Position numbers and translations under genes: made by a program. A stretch of 41,798 bases of DNA from Candidatus Omnitrophota bacterium (GTDB lineage: Bacteria; Omnitrophota; Gorgyraeia; Zapsychrales; Zapsychraceae), in assembly GCA_029568545.1 (NCBI GenBank), contig JAKQAH010000035.1, forward strand, positions 1 to 41,798, given 5' to 3'. This document shows, piece by piece, positions 14,343 to 23,124 of the stretch. Positions within the stretch are counted from its first letter, which is position 1, and the number at the start of each line of letters is the position of its first letter. The notes beneath the pieces were generated by a model that was not told where the DNA came from, did not search any database, and worked only from the letters and a program-made list of their open reading frames with translations.

Positions 14343-15566
14343 CTAAAATCCCCGGTCCGGGCTCTCCCAAACGGCAGGAGTCCCTTTCTTTTTCAAGAGC
14401 GCCTTCGGCAGCCCGATGATCGTAACGGCAGCGTTCAAGATCCAATAAACACCGGGATACCAGATCAACCAGAAGAACATCTTGGTGATCCCTTTCTCGA
14501 ATCGGCTGTCAATGAGAAGCCCAATCAAGACCTGGCAAAGGCAAACGATCGCCAGAATAACACCCGTCCATCCGGGAAAAATGCTCCGGACTTCAATCCC
14601 GGGCGGCAAATCGATGATTTTATCAAGAAAAAACATCACGATGGTCAGCGTAAAAAGATACGCCCATAAGACGCTCAAAACATATTCGAAATAGATCGGC
14701 CAAATCCGCCGTTGCGCCCAATCCAGCATGGACCGGCCGTATTTTCGCAGAACTTCGCTTCCTCCCTGCGCCCAGCGCAATCGCTGGCGCCAGAGCCCTC
14801 GGACCGTCTCCGGCATCAGGATCCAGCATAAAGCGCGCGGCTCATAGCGGATATCCCAAAACTTCAGCTGCAGTTTCCAGCTGATATCGATATCCTCGGT
14901 CACCATATCGTTGCTCCAAAATCCGACGGACATCAGGGCCGACTTGCGGAACGCCGCGATAACGCCCGAGACCGTGTAAATCTTCCCGATAATGCGCTGC
15001 GTGCGCTTGATCATCCCGACGATCGATGAAAATTCTCCCACCTGGATCTTCCCGACTATGCTGGTGCGGTTGCGCACGCGCGGATTCCCGGTGATCGCGC
15101 CGACCCTCGGGAAGTTCAGGAAATGCCACATGAAAAACTTGATCGCTTTCGCATCCAATAGCGCATCGGCGTCGATGCAGACCAAATATTCCCCTTTGGC
15201 CGCCATCGAGGCCATCGTTAGCCCCATGCCTTTGCCCTGATTGGTCGTCATATTGATGACGCGCATGTGCGGGCGCGTTCTCTGCAGGCCTTTCAAAAGA
15301 TGCAAGGTCTTATCGGTCGACGCATCATTGATCGCAATGATCTCGAGATTCCTGTATTCCTGCTTGTCCAGATACTCGATGGTCTGAATGATGCACTCTT
15401 CCTCGTTGTGGCAGGGAATGAGAATGGACACCAGCGGCTCTTCCGGCAAGACTTCAGGATAATTTTGCCGCTCGCGGAAAAAATGATAGCAGAACCCGCC
15501 GGTCATCAGGACAAACGCCATGAAGAGCGGATAATAGAACACAAAGCTGTAAATAAACTGCATCAT
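14343..15566 (-). CDS. pgaC: Poly-beta-1,6-GlcNAc synthase PgaC
   Basis: A 407-residue family 2 glycosyltransferase in the inner membrane that polymerises UDP-GlcNAc. An N-terminal helix precedes the catalytic domain: VSILIPCHNEEE (~45), the UDP-binding Asp in IAINDAST, the DxD motif CIDADALLD (~130), the acceptor Asp in MVTEDIDIS (~222) and the processivity motif QRLRWAQGG (~265). Further helices follow (VLSVLWAYLFTLTIVMFFL; GVILAIVCLCQVLIGLLI; MFFWLIWYPGVYWILNAAVTII). It overlaps pgaB by four bases. Partners are PgaD for synthesis and PgaA/PgaB for deacetylation and export. Confidence 0.95.
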   Translation of the reverse strand: MMQFIYSFVFYYPLFMAFVLMTGGFCYHFFRERQNYPEVLPEEPLVSILIPCHNEEECIIQTIEYLDKQEYRNLEIIAINDASTDKTLHLLKGLQRTRPHMRVINMTTNQGKGMGLTMASMAAKGEYLVCIDADALLDAKAIKFFMWHFLNFPRVGAITGNPRVRNRTSIVGKIQVGEFSSIVGMIKRTQRIIGKIYTVSGVIAAFRKSALMSVGFWSNDMVTEDIDISWKLQLKFWDIRYEPRALCWILMPETVRGLWRQRLRWAQGGSEVLRKYGRSMLDWAQRRIWPIYFEYVLSVLWAYLFTLTIVMFFLDKIIDLPPGIEVRSIFPGWTGVILAIVCLCQVLIGLLIDSRFEKGITKMFFWLIWYPGVYWILNAAVTIIGLPKALLKKKGTPAVWESPDRGF

Positions 15567-17506
15567 TTCCAGTCCCTTTTATAAGGAAAATTTTCTACAG
15601 ACATCATGCTACGAATAATATTTTTTTGGGGATGATCCTTCACATAATCGTCCGGATAATACGCAATATGCCGGGCCCCCGAAGCTACAAGCGCCTCCAA
15701 CCACTGGTTGACAATCTTGCTGTTAATCCATCTTTGTTTTTTCCAATCGAACGTTTGAACTTTAAAAACTGTTTTCTCAATCCCTTCGGGATGCGTCTTG
15801 ACGGCTGCCACAAGTTCTTTGAGCCATTTCTTGGGATTCTTGACCTCTTCCAGATACGGATAGGCCATAATGACCACATAATCGTAACGCTCAAGGCTCC
15901 GGCCGTAATCTTGAGAAAAACGCGCAATAGCCGATTCATCCAGGACAACAGGAGCATACAATGTTCTGGCCGATTCAATTTCGGGCCAGTATTTAGCAAC
16001 CGTCATGAGAAGATGCTCACTCAACGCATTGATCACCGTAACCTTCTCATCGATCCATTCGGATGTTTGGCCAGCATCGATCATCTTCGGATCCGTCAAC
16101 TCATCCTGGCCGGTAATTTCCTGATATTTTTTTATGGCATCGGGATGAAAATCTTCCCGGCTGTTCAAATAACCGTCATCCTGAAAAACAATGCCATCGA
16201 TACCGGCGTAGACCGCCAAATCTTCATAAAGTTTGGTCAATATCTCCCTGACTTCGGCGCTGAACGGGCTCAGGCGTTTGTACCACGCCGATGTGACCTG
16301 CGTTTCTCCCGAAACATATTCGCGGACATAAAGGTCGTCGCGCGCCATATCTTCCGGAAGTTCCAAACTTAGCATCGGCATCCAGGCATAAACCTTGACT
16401 CCGGCACGGGTTTTCAACTGATGGGCCACGCGGCTGAAAAGATCCTGTTTGACCGGCAATATCCTGTTCGGAAAATAAACCTCACGGATATTCCCCGTCG
16501 CATGATCATCACAAAAAGCCTGCAAATAAACCGTTGTCGGCCGGAGGTCTTTGATCCGGTCGAGAAAAACCCCCAGGTTCCTTTCCGTTTGCTCCGGGTC
16601 GGGATCATAGATCATATCCAAGTCGGCTTGAACAATGCGGTTTTGCGGATACAGATTAGGGGCTAATTTCAAGTCTTTAAGTAAATCAACGATCCGGGGG
16701 TTTTCGTAAACCAGGAACCGATTGATTTGATCAAAGGGGCTCTTCGTAACCACCTTATCATTCAGAGTAAACCCGATCTGAAACCCGACCTTTTTTGCCT
16801 CTTCGACAGCTATTTCGTTATAAAGACCATACGGCCACACAAGAGCCCTAATGGCCTGCCCCGTCTTCTTTTCTAATATCTCCTTGGACATCTTTAGATC
16901 GGCATAAACACGTTCCTGATAGGCCTCCCGGCTTTCGTATGTTCCCGTTTGCGTATCGAACGCACGGCTAACGGCCGCCGCCGCTTTGTTCCCCTGAGGA
17001 TTGTACGTGATGCCGGTATGCAAATTCTGGGAATGCGAAACAACCTCGACATAGGGGCTCTCGGCAACTTCCCGGATCTGGTCCCAATTCATCAGCGGAT
17101 GCATGACGTATTCGGGCCTCTCTCCGTCGATCCAATTGGTGACCACCGCCAACATGCTGGGGATCTCATATTCTTCCAGAAGCGGATAGACAAAGTCATA
17201 AAAACTGTCGTAGGCATCATCGAACGTCAGCAAAATGGTTTTTTCCGGAAGTTCCTTATCCCCGTTCTTGGATTGGATCAAATCGTCGAGGCTGATAAAT
17301 GTATACCCGTGCATCTTAAAATATTCAATCGTATCGATCAGGCTTTTTTGATCAACCCCCGTATTGTCCAAATCGACCTCTTTAGGCACATCGTGATAGC
17401 AGAGAATGATCGTGCCTTCATAGGCCCGCAAAACAGGCGGTGATACGAAGAAAAAGGCGGCCGCCAAGAGCGCCACTATCCCGATTTTTTGTTTTCTGTT
17501 CATCAT
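15563..17506 (-). CDS. pgaB: Poly-GlcNAc N-deacetylase PgaB
   Basis: A 647-residue periplasmic enzyme. A signal peptide (IGIVALLAAAFFFVSPPVLRAYE) is followed by a carbohydrate esterase 4 deacetylase domain: IILCYHDVPKE, catalytic/metal TFDDAYDSF (~95) and the zinc histidine segment VEVVSHSQNLHTG (~155). The C-terminal half (~310-640) is the glycoside-hydrolase-like PgaB domain (VKVYAWMPMLSLELP; GIDGIVFQDDGYLNSREDFHP; DYVVIMAYPYLE) that binds or cleaves the polymer. Partial deacetylation is needed for export through PgaA. The two-domain layout and length match E. coli PgaB. Confidence 0.95.
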   Translation of the reverse strand: MMNRKQKIGIVALLAAAFFFVSPPVLRAYEGTIILCYHDVPKEVDLDNTGVDQKSLIDTIEYFKMHGYTFISLDDLIQSKNGDKELPEKTILLTFDDAYDSFYDFVYPLLEEYEIPSMLAVVTNWIDGERPEYVMHPLMNWDQIREVAESPYVEVVSHSQNLHTGITYNPQGNKAAAAVSRAFDTQTGTYESREAYQERVYADLKMSKEILEKKTGQAIRALVWPYGLYNEIAVEEAKKVGFQIGFTLNDKVVTKSPFDQINRFLVYENPRIVDLLKDLKLAPNLYPQNRIVQADLDMIYDPDPEQTERNLGVFLDRIKDLRPTTVYLQAFCDDHATGNIREVYFPNRILPVKQDLFSRVAHQLKTRAGVKVYAWMPMLSLELPEDMARDDLYVREYVSGETQVTSAWYKRLSPFSAEVREILTKLYEDLAVYAGIDGIVFQDDGYLNSREDFHPDAIKKYQEITGQDELTDPKMIDAGQTSEWIDEKVTVINALSEHLLMTVAKYWPEIESARTLYAPVVLDESAIARFSQDYGRSLERYDYVVIMAYPYLEEVKNPKKWLKELVAAVKTHPEGIEKTVFKVQTFDWKKQRWINSKIVNQWLEALVASGARHIAYYPDDYVKDHPQKNIIRSMMSVENFPYKRDWK

Positions 17507-17523
17507 TTTACCTTTTCACCACT

Positions 17524-17602
17524 GTCATTCTGAGCGAAGCGAAGAATCTAGACCGACAAGATTCTTCTACCCCATACTTAAACGATGGGGTATCAGAATG
17601 AC
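17524..17602. repeat. Cloverleaf-like palindromic repeat between pgaA and pgaB
   Basis: Outer arms GTCATTCTGA (17524-17533) and TCAGAATGAC (17593-17602) enclose two hairpins: GAAGAATCT/AGATTCTTC and ACCCCAT/ATGGGGT. The left part, TCATTCTGAGCGAAGCGAAG, is a sequence I recognise as common in intergenic palindromes of many bacteria. It probably folds in the pga mRNA and may lower or protect distal expression. No transposase is present. Confidence 0.75.
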
Positions 17603-17608
17603 GAAATG

Positions 17609-20600
17609 TTAAAACTTAAACCTTAGCGTCGTGTAAACATTCAGCGCATCCGTGCCTTCCCCGTCATATTCGTTCATGCTGTAGGTCGCCCCGATCAGCC
17701 AGCTCTTGGTGTCGGAGAACTGATGGTCCTGCTCATAACGGATATATCCCACGTCGCTGCTTCCGAAATTATCCTGCCATTTTTTTCCCACCCCGACATA
17801 CATGCGGTCGACCCAGGCTTTGTCATAGCGCCGGAACCATGTATGTTCGACCATCGGGACGAGATAGAACGAATAAACTTCCTCAGGGCTGAAATAGCCG
17901 ACGTCCTGGTCGGCAAAAGTTTCATAGCTGAATTCCGTTCCAAGGCGCGTTTTCCAATAAGCAGACGTGGTCAAAGCTGTATCCGTCCTCCAAAAATAAT
18001 TAAAATATTCGTTATCATCCGTAAAATCTTTATAAGAAACCCCGAGCGTCGTATCAAACACTTCGCTGGCCCGATAAGTGGCCGACAATGTGTAGCGGTC
18101 CGCCTCGACGCCATCCGCTCTTGACCGCGAAGGAATATCCAACGTATTGGATTCATACCCAAAATCAAAGGTCCAATGATCATCCGGCTGGTAGCGGACT
18201 TCCCCCAAAAATCCCAGTTCATCAGTTTCCTCATAATCGCCGGTCAAAGCGCCTACCAGGCGCCAAGCGTTGTTGACCTGCCATTCATCCCCAATTCTGA
18301 ATTTGCGCGCAATCTCGTTGCCGTCTACCTGATTCGTTTCGCGGCGGATGATCTCGGCGAACAAATTATGATGAAACCCGACCGGTTGATCTCCGCGCAG
18401 CGAAAGCGTGAATTCTTCATCCCCTGGCCATTCAGTCGTATAGCTGCCGCTAAACGTCACCGTGGACATTTCCTCCACTTCAAAAGCGCGTTGGAGGCGC
18501 TGCGCGTGTTTATTAGTCGGCTTCTTCTCTAATATGGCCTTGAGCTCTTCCCGCGCCTCTTCTTTCTGCATGTTCTCATTGAGCGCCCGGGCGTACCCGA
18601 TACGGGCGGATATCAGCGTATCATCGATCGTGCGGACCGCTTTAAAATCTTCCAACGCCCGGCGTTTCCAGCCGCGATATAAATGATTATGGGCCTCCGC
18701 CGTTCTTAAATCCGTATTAAACGGCGATACTTTTTTCACATCTTTAATATATTTTTCCGCTTCTCTTAAGCGGTCCTGGTACATCAACAACCACGCCTTG
18801 TTGAAGGCAATGTCCGCCTTCTGCCAGTTATCTTGCAAAATCCCGCGCTCGATGATCTTCTCCGGCGTTACTTGGTCGATCCGGTCCAATTTCTCTTGCG
18901 CTTCTTTAAACCTTCCCAGATCGACGAGCGTATAGTACACCGACATTTGCACATCAAACGATGGATCCGTTTGGGCCAATCTGTTAAAAATTTCCAATGC
19001 TTCTTCGGGCTTCTCGAGATAGAGGTAAGCATCTGCCGCCGACCGTTCAACCCATGGCGGGACCTCTGTTCCTTCCCGGACAAGAGCCTCATAGGCGTCG
19101 ACAATCTCCTGCATCTTCTCTTCCTGCCGCAGCGCCAGGAACCGATCCCATTGAACCCGTTGATAATTCTCCGACACTTTTTCATCTTCCGGATTTTCCG
19201 AGGATGCGCGTTCATATTCCTCTTGGAATTGGTCGATCTTCTGCAAAGCCAACTTCGATTCCTCCCAACGGATCTCATGCATCGGAACGTTCGTCCGCGC
19301 GCGCTCGACTACGACAGCATCAACAATATCGGGATGCTGTTCCGCTTCCCTAAGAACAATGCTTGTCGCGCCGAGATCCATCAAGCTCCTGAGTTTGAGG
19401 TTGAATGCCGCACGATTATCGGGAAAGATCTTTAGGATTTGGTCATAGACTTTCACGGCCTTCCAATATTCGCCGGTCGCATCATAAATTTCGGCCTTGA
19501 GGAACATCGCTTCCTGTTGCTGCGGATCCGCCTTTAAAACCTCGTCGATCAAACTCAAAGCTTTTTCTGTATCCCCTTCTTCCATATTCGACCGGATAAA
19601 AGCCAACTGGACCCGATTCGCATACTCTTGTTCCTCGATGGCTTCAACATAGGGAGCAATATATTGCCAATGCTTTTCCGGCAATGCGATCTCCTTATCG
19701 CATCTTTTATAGGCGCGGGCGACTTCTTTAAGAAAATACGGGGCCGGATCCTGATCGATATTCATCTGCTGATAATCCGAAACGGCTTGCTCAAAATTTT
19801 CCTGCCAGATGTAGATGACAATGCGGTCCATTGCGATCTGCTGCGATTTATTCTCAAAAACCTCCAGCCGATCAAGAAGGCCTAACGCCTCATTAAATTG
19901 ATCCTGGCGGGCAAAGGCAATAGCCTCATCATAAACCAGATAAAACCCTTCGTTCATATCGCTTAATATATCGGCTGGCAGAGAATCCCCGGCCTCTTTT
20001 TTGATCTGTTCGATCGCATCAAAGAATCCCTTCCACTGTTTCTGGGAAGCGTAAAGCAGCGCTTGTAAACTTTGCAAGCGCAATGCGTCGGAATGGTCCT
20101 CTACGGCCTTGCTCAATAGGTTCTGGGCAGATGCAAGATCCCCGGTCTGGACCAAGGCATAGATCAGGTTGATCTTTACATCTATATCGGTGGGATCTTT
20201 TTGAAGAACATCTTTCGAGAGGTCAATAGCATCCGCATAACGCCCGACTTCTTTGAGAGCTTTGATGATTTCTTTCAATACCGAATCCGGCAAATCAGCC
20301 CCGGAATTCTGATCATAAACAGCCAGCGACTCTTCATATTTCTCCGCCCAAGCCGAAATAGCGATATAGTCGGCAAGGATCCCGGGATCTTCCGGGTATT
20401 CATGATAGGCCTTTTGGATATAGCTATAAGCGGAGATCAAATCACCATTGCGGGCATATTGAACAGCCTTGTCGTGATCGCTGAGAACGATCGGCCCGAC
20501 AGTTTGCTCAATGTCCGTGATAATGGGAATCGTTTTCTCTACGCTCAGGTCTTCCCCATAACTATTAGCCGGACATAAGCAAAAAAGAGCGATCGAAATA

Positions 20601-20626
20601 TATATGACTTTTCTTTTAAATGCCAT
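17609..20626 (-). CDS. pgaA: Poly-GlcNAc export porin PgaA
   Basis: A 1005-residue outer-membrane protein. A signal peptide (VIYISIALFCLCPANSYGE) leads into tetratricopeptide repeats over ~50-700 (for example NGDLISAYSYIQKAYHEYPEDPGILADY; DTEKALSLIDEVLKADPQQQEAMFLKAEIYDATGEYWKAVKVYDQILKIFPDN). The final ~280 residues alternate as beta strands of a barrel (VTFSGSYTTEW; HHNLFAEIIRRE; WRLVGALTGDYEE) and end in aromatic LRFKF, a BAM insertion signal. The periplasmic TPR domain is thought to bind PgaB and deacetylated polymer. It is the first gene of pgaABCD, and the long leader suggests its own promoter. Confidence 0.93.
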   Translation of the reverse strand: MAFKRKVIYISIALFCLCPANSYGEDLSVEKTIPIITDIEQTVGPIVLSDHDKAVQYARNGDLISAYSYIQKAYHEYPEDPGILADYIAISAWAEKYEESLAVYDQNSGADLPDSVLKEIIKALKEVGRYADAIDLSKDVLQKDPTDIDVKINLIYALVQTGDLASAQNLLSKAVEDHSDALRLQSLQALLYASQKQWKGFFDAIEQIKKEAGDSLPADILSDMNEGFYLVYDEAIAFARQDQFNEALGLLDRLEVFENKSQQIAMDRIVIYIWQENFEQAVSDYQQMNIDQDPAPYFLKEVARAYKRCDKEIALPEKHWQYIAPYVEAIEEQEYANRVQLAFIRSNMEEGDTEKALSLIDEVLKADPQQQEAMFLKAEIYDATGEYWKAVKVYDQILKIFPDNRAAFNLKLRSLMDLGATSIVLREAEQHPDIVDAVVVERARTNVPMHEIRWEESKLALQKIDQFQEEYERASSENPEDEKVSENYQRVQWDRFLALRQEEKMQEIVDAYEALVREGTEVPPWVERSAADAYLYLEKPEEALEIFNRLAQTDPSFDVQMSVYYTLVDLGRFKEAQEKLDRIDQVTPEKIIERGILQDNWQKADIAFNKAWLLMYQDRLREAEKYIKDVKKVSPFNTDLRTAEAHNHLYRGWKRRALEDFKAVRTIDDTLISARIGYARALNENMQKEEAREELKAILEKKPTNKHAQRLQRAFEVEEMSTVTFSGSYTTEWPGDEEFTLSLRGDQPVGFHHNLFAEIIRRETNQVDGNEIARKFRIGDEWQVNNAWRLVGALTGDYEETDELGFLGEVRYQPDDHWTFDFGYESNTLDIPSRSRADGVEADRYTLSATYRASEVFDTTLGVSYKDFTDDNEYFNYFWRTDTALTTSAYWKTRLGTEFSYETFADQDVGYFSPEEVYSFYLVPMVEHTWFRRYDKAWVDRMYVGVGKKWQDNFGSSDVGYIRYEQDHQFSDTKSWLIGATYSMNEYDGEGTDALNVYTTLRFKF

Positions 20627-20713
20627 CTTTTATATCCTAAATCCTATATTTTCATTTCTTTCGATGAGCAGGACTTTCCTACTTTGTCCTAATAAAGCCC
20701 ACCCATAATAGGA

Positions 20714-20743
20714 AGTATATACTATATAAGAGCGAAAAAACAA
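20714..20743 (-). promoter_or_regulatory. Possible promoter of pgaABCD
   Basis: TTGTTT (20743-20738), an 18-base spacer and TATACT (20719-20714), leaving a leader of about 80 bases with a small AGGAC/GTCCT hairpin before pgaA. A second TATA-rich stretch overlaps it, so the exact element is uncertain. Confidence 0.4.
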
Positions 20744-20760
20744 GATGCGCGCGAAGTATC

Positions 20761-20792
20761 AAAAAAAAATCCCCATTTCTCAGTTGGGGATT
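20761..20792 (-). terminator. Terminator after tadA
   Basis: On the minus strand AATCCCC-AACTGAGAAAT-GGGGATT followed by nine T. It separates the tadA unit from the pga operon. Confidence 0.9.
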
Positions 20793-20859
20793 AAGTTATT
20801 TGTTTCCAGCATCTTATGATCATTTTCTTCCTTTCTTTATTTTAAATATAAAATTATAT

Positions 20860-21345
20860 TTATCCCTCCTTCCTTAATTCTGCCCTTTTTTTATGAAAAA
20901 ACTGACTTATCAAGCCCCCGCATTCTTCCTCTAAAACCCCTCGAAAAACATCCATGCTGTGATTGAGCTGATTGTTTTGAGCAATATTGAGGACGGATCC
21001 GCAGGCTCCCGTCTTAGGGTCGGCAGCGCCAAAATAAATTGTTTTGATGCGCGCCAGGACAAGAGCGCCAACACACATACTGCAAGGCTCAAGAGTCACG
21101 TAGATCGCGCAATCATAAAGCCATTTGCATGACAAGGCGCTGGCGGCTTGGGTAATCGCGATCATCTCCGCATGAGCCGTAGGATCTTTGAGCATCTCCA
21201 CCTGGTTATGCGCCCTGGCGATGATTTTATTCTCACGAACGATCACGGCGCCGACAGGGACTTCATCTTTGGCGAAAGCGTCCTTCGCCTGCCTTAGCGC
21301 TTCCTTCATGAAAGCATGTTCGGGGTGAAGAATGGATTTCTCCAT
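20860..21345 (-). CDS. tadA: tRNA-specific adenosine deaminase TadA
   Basis: About 161 residues from MEKSILHPEHAFMKEAL; this start gives the normal TadA N-terminus and avoids overlapping the kinase gene, ending four bases past its stop codon. It converts adenosine 34 to inosine in tRNA-Arg(ACG), whose gene lies 1.7 kb upstream. Zinc and catalytic residues are in TAHAEMIAI (His and the proton-shuttling Glu) and LEPCSMCVGALVLARI (two Cys). The conserved DPKTGACGS segment follows. A deaminase of free bases or nucleosides is excluded by the TadA-type EVPVGAVIV and DPKTGA motifs. Confidence 0.94.
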   Translation of the reverse strand: MEKSILHPEHAFMKEALRQAKDAFAKDEVPVGAVIVRENKIIARAHNQVEMLKDPTAHAEMIAITQAASALSCKWLYDCAIYVTLEPCSMCVGALVLARIKTIYFGAADPKTGACGSVLNIAQNNQLNHSMDVFRGVLEEECGGLISQFFHKKRAELRKEG

Positions 21346-21349
21346 CAGG

Positions 21350-22978
21350 CTATTTTCGTTTTGATTGTTTAAAAGAGCCATAAACCGGAAGCAAGATCGT
21401 CACAAGAGTTCCCTTATGGACATCGCTTTTGATCATGACTTCGCCCTGATGGCTTGTGATAATGGAATAAACAACGGAAAGCCCGAGCCCTGAGCTTTTT
21501 GCCAGCCCATGGGATTTGGTGGTAAAAAACGGCTCGAAAACACGGCCCAAAACCTCGGGAGGGATCCCGATGCCGTCGTCCTGGCAATCAATGCGCACGG
21601 AACGGGCCTTTTGGCAGGTCGCTTTGATCCGGATCTTCCCTCCGCCGCTGGGTAACGATTGAATCGCATTGCTTAATACATTGTTCAAGGCCTGGCCTAA
21701 ATCAAACGCCCCGATCGCCACCCGAGGCAAATGTGAACTGATCTTTAAGGCAACATCAATATCCGAAGATTCCAACGAATGTTTTAAAAGATTGACGGTT
21801 TCCCGGATCACCGCGTCAACATCGCAGTGCCGCCCTTCCACTTTTGCCTTCCTTCGGCTGAGGCTAACAATTTTCTCCGTCGTCTCATAGCAGTATTTCA
21901 CCTGATCGTTGATCGTGCGCAGCGTTTTCATGATGTCGCTGAATTCCTTGTAGCCGATATATTCAAAATAACAATTCTGGTATTTGTTGATTAATCCCTG
22001 GGAACGAACCGCGAGGCCTTTGAGCGGGTGCTGGATCTCGCGGGCCATCCCGGCGACAAAATGCTGCAAGGCCTTCATCTTTTCCGATTCCCGGACAAGC
22101 TTCTCCATTTCTTTCCTCTGGCTCATGTTGCGGAACAGCACATGGGCCTGGGTCACTTTCTTGCCGATAAAAATCGGCGAAGCAATAAATTCCGACGGGA
22201 TGATCTTACCATCCTTGCTCCTTATATCGAGATCGTTGCAAACCGAAGGGGCCCCGCCTTTGACCAAGCTGAAACACGCTTGCGCTTTCGGCAAGGACGA
22301 CCGTTCCATATAGGCGCTAAAATGCGTGCCGATGACTTTTGAGACCGGCATCTTGAACATTTGCGCTGCCGCTTTGTTGGCGTACATGATCATGCCGTTC
22401 ATATTGACCATCAAAATGCCTTCGGCCGCCTGTTCGCTCAAGACCCGATAGCGGTCCTCGGACGCTTTCAGCCTGGTTTGAAAAGCCAGCTGCTGGGTGA
22501 TATCCCGCCCGACCGTCAGGATGTAATCTTCGGACCTGTAGACCATATGCGCGGCGGTGATTTCAATCGTCCGGACCTTGCCCCCCTTGACGAGCCGGTT
22601 GATGATATAGACGGCCGGTTTTTTCTTTTTTCTGATCTCGTCAAAATATGTTTTCTTCCATTTGGAAAAACCTATTTTCTCCTGGAAGAAATCTGTTACC
22701 GGACGGTATAAAATGTCTTTAAGAGGGTACCCGAGACCCCGGACCGTCGCTTTATTGACAAAAATAATGCGCGCCCGGCTGTCCGATATCATGACCTCGT
22801 CGCCTATTTGGTCCACAACGTGCCGGAAAAAATCCGGACCGTCTTTGGAAAAAGGCGGATTCTTTGAGGCGTTTTCAAAAGATATTCGATGGGAAGAATA
22901 TTTTGATCGGGAAGATCGACCCAAGGATGCGGGAGAGCGCGATTCGGAAGGCTGGGAACGCTTTTTTTGCATCGTCAT
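21350..22978 (-). CDS. PAS sensor kinase with Arg at the phospho-acceptor site
   Basis: About 542 residues from MTMQKKRSQPS, chosen because upstream codons run into the tRNA-Arg trailer. A basic N-terminal tail precedes two PAS domains (~70-180, VVDQIGDEVMISDSRARIIFVNKA; ~190-300, AAEGILMVNMNGMIMYANKAA). The dimerisation helix reads FVAGMAREIQHPLKGL: where family members have H in AHEI, this protein has R (codon CGC). The ATPase looks intact: N box ALNNVLSNAIQSLP, G1 DDGIGIPPE, F box FEPFFTTK, G2 SGLGLSVVYSI. There is no membrane segment, so it is cytoplasmic. The nearest receiver gene is across tRNA-Arg. Autophosphorylation on the usual residue is not possible; the His three residues later (IQH) is a conceivable substitute. 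Confidence 0.88.
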   Translation of the reverse strand: MTMQKKRSQPSESRSPASLGRSSRSKYSSHRISFENASKNPPFSKDGPDFFRHVVDQIGDEVMISDSRARIIFVNKATVRGLGYPLKDILYRPVTDFFQEKIGFSKWKKTYFDEIRKKKKPAVYIINRLVKGGKVRTIEITAAHMVYRSEDYILTVGRDITQQLAFQTRLKASEDRYRVLSEQAAEGILMVNMNGMIMYANKAAAQMFKMPVSKVIGTHFSAYMERSSLPKAQACFSLVKGGAPSVCNDLDIRSKDGKIIPSEFIASPIFIGKKVTQAHVLFRNMSQRKEMEKLVRESEKMKALQHFVAGMAREIQHPLKGLAVRSQGLINKYQNCYFEYIGYKEFSDIMKTLRTINDQVKYCYETTEKIVSLSRRKAKVEGRHCDVDAVIRETVNLLKHSLESSDIDVALKISSHLPRVAIGAFDLGQALNNVLSNAIQSLPSGGGKIRIKATCQKARSVRIDCQDDGIGIPPEVLGRVFEPFFTTKSHGLAKSSGLGLSVVYSIITSHQGEVMIKSDVHKGTLVTILLPVYGSFKQSKRK

Positions 22979-23047
22979 TTGTGCTCTTTTAGAATTTGGC
23001 GCGCCGGGACCCCTAGCTAAGAAAAGCGAGGTAAGCACCACGGCTTT

Positions 23048-23124
23048 TGGTGCGCCTGAGAGGATTCGAACCTCTAACCCTCTGCTCCGTAGGCAGATGC
23101 TCTATCCAATTGAGCTACAGGCGC
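23048..23124 (-). tRNA. tRNA-Arg(ACG)
   Basis: 77 nt including an encoded CCA. Acceptor GCGCCTG/CAGGCGC, D arm GCTC...GAGC, anticodon loop CTACGGA (ACG), T arm AGAGG-TTCGAAT-CCTCT, discriminator A. It is the substrate of TadA, encoded nearby. The 3' GCACCA can pair with TGGTGC just downstream (23035-23040), which would hide the CCA end in the precursor. Confidence 0.97.

Noticed and set aside
20627-20760. A riboswitch in the pgaA leader
   Set aside because: Only a small AGGAC/GTCCT hairpin is visible; no conserved aptamer motif was found.
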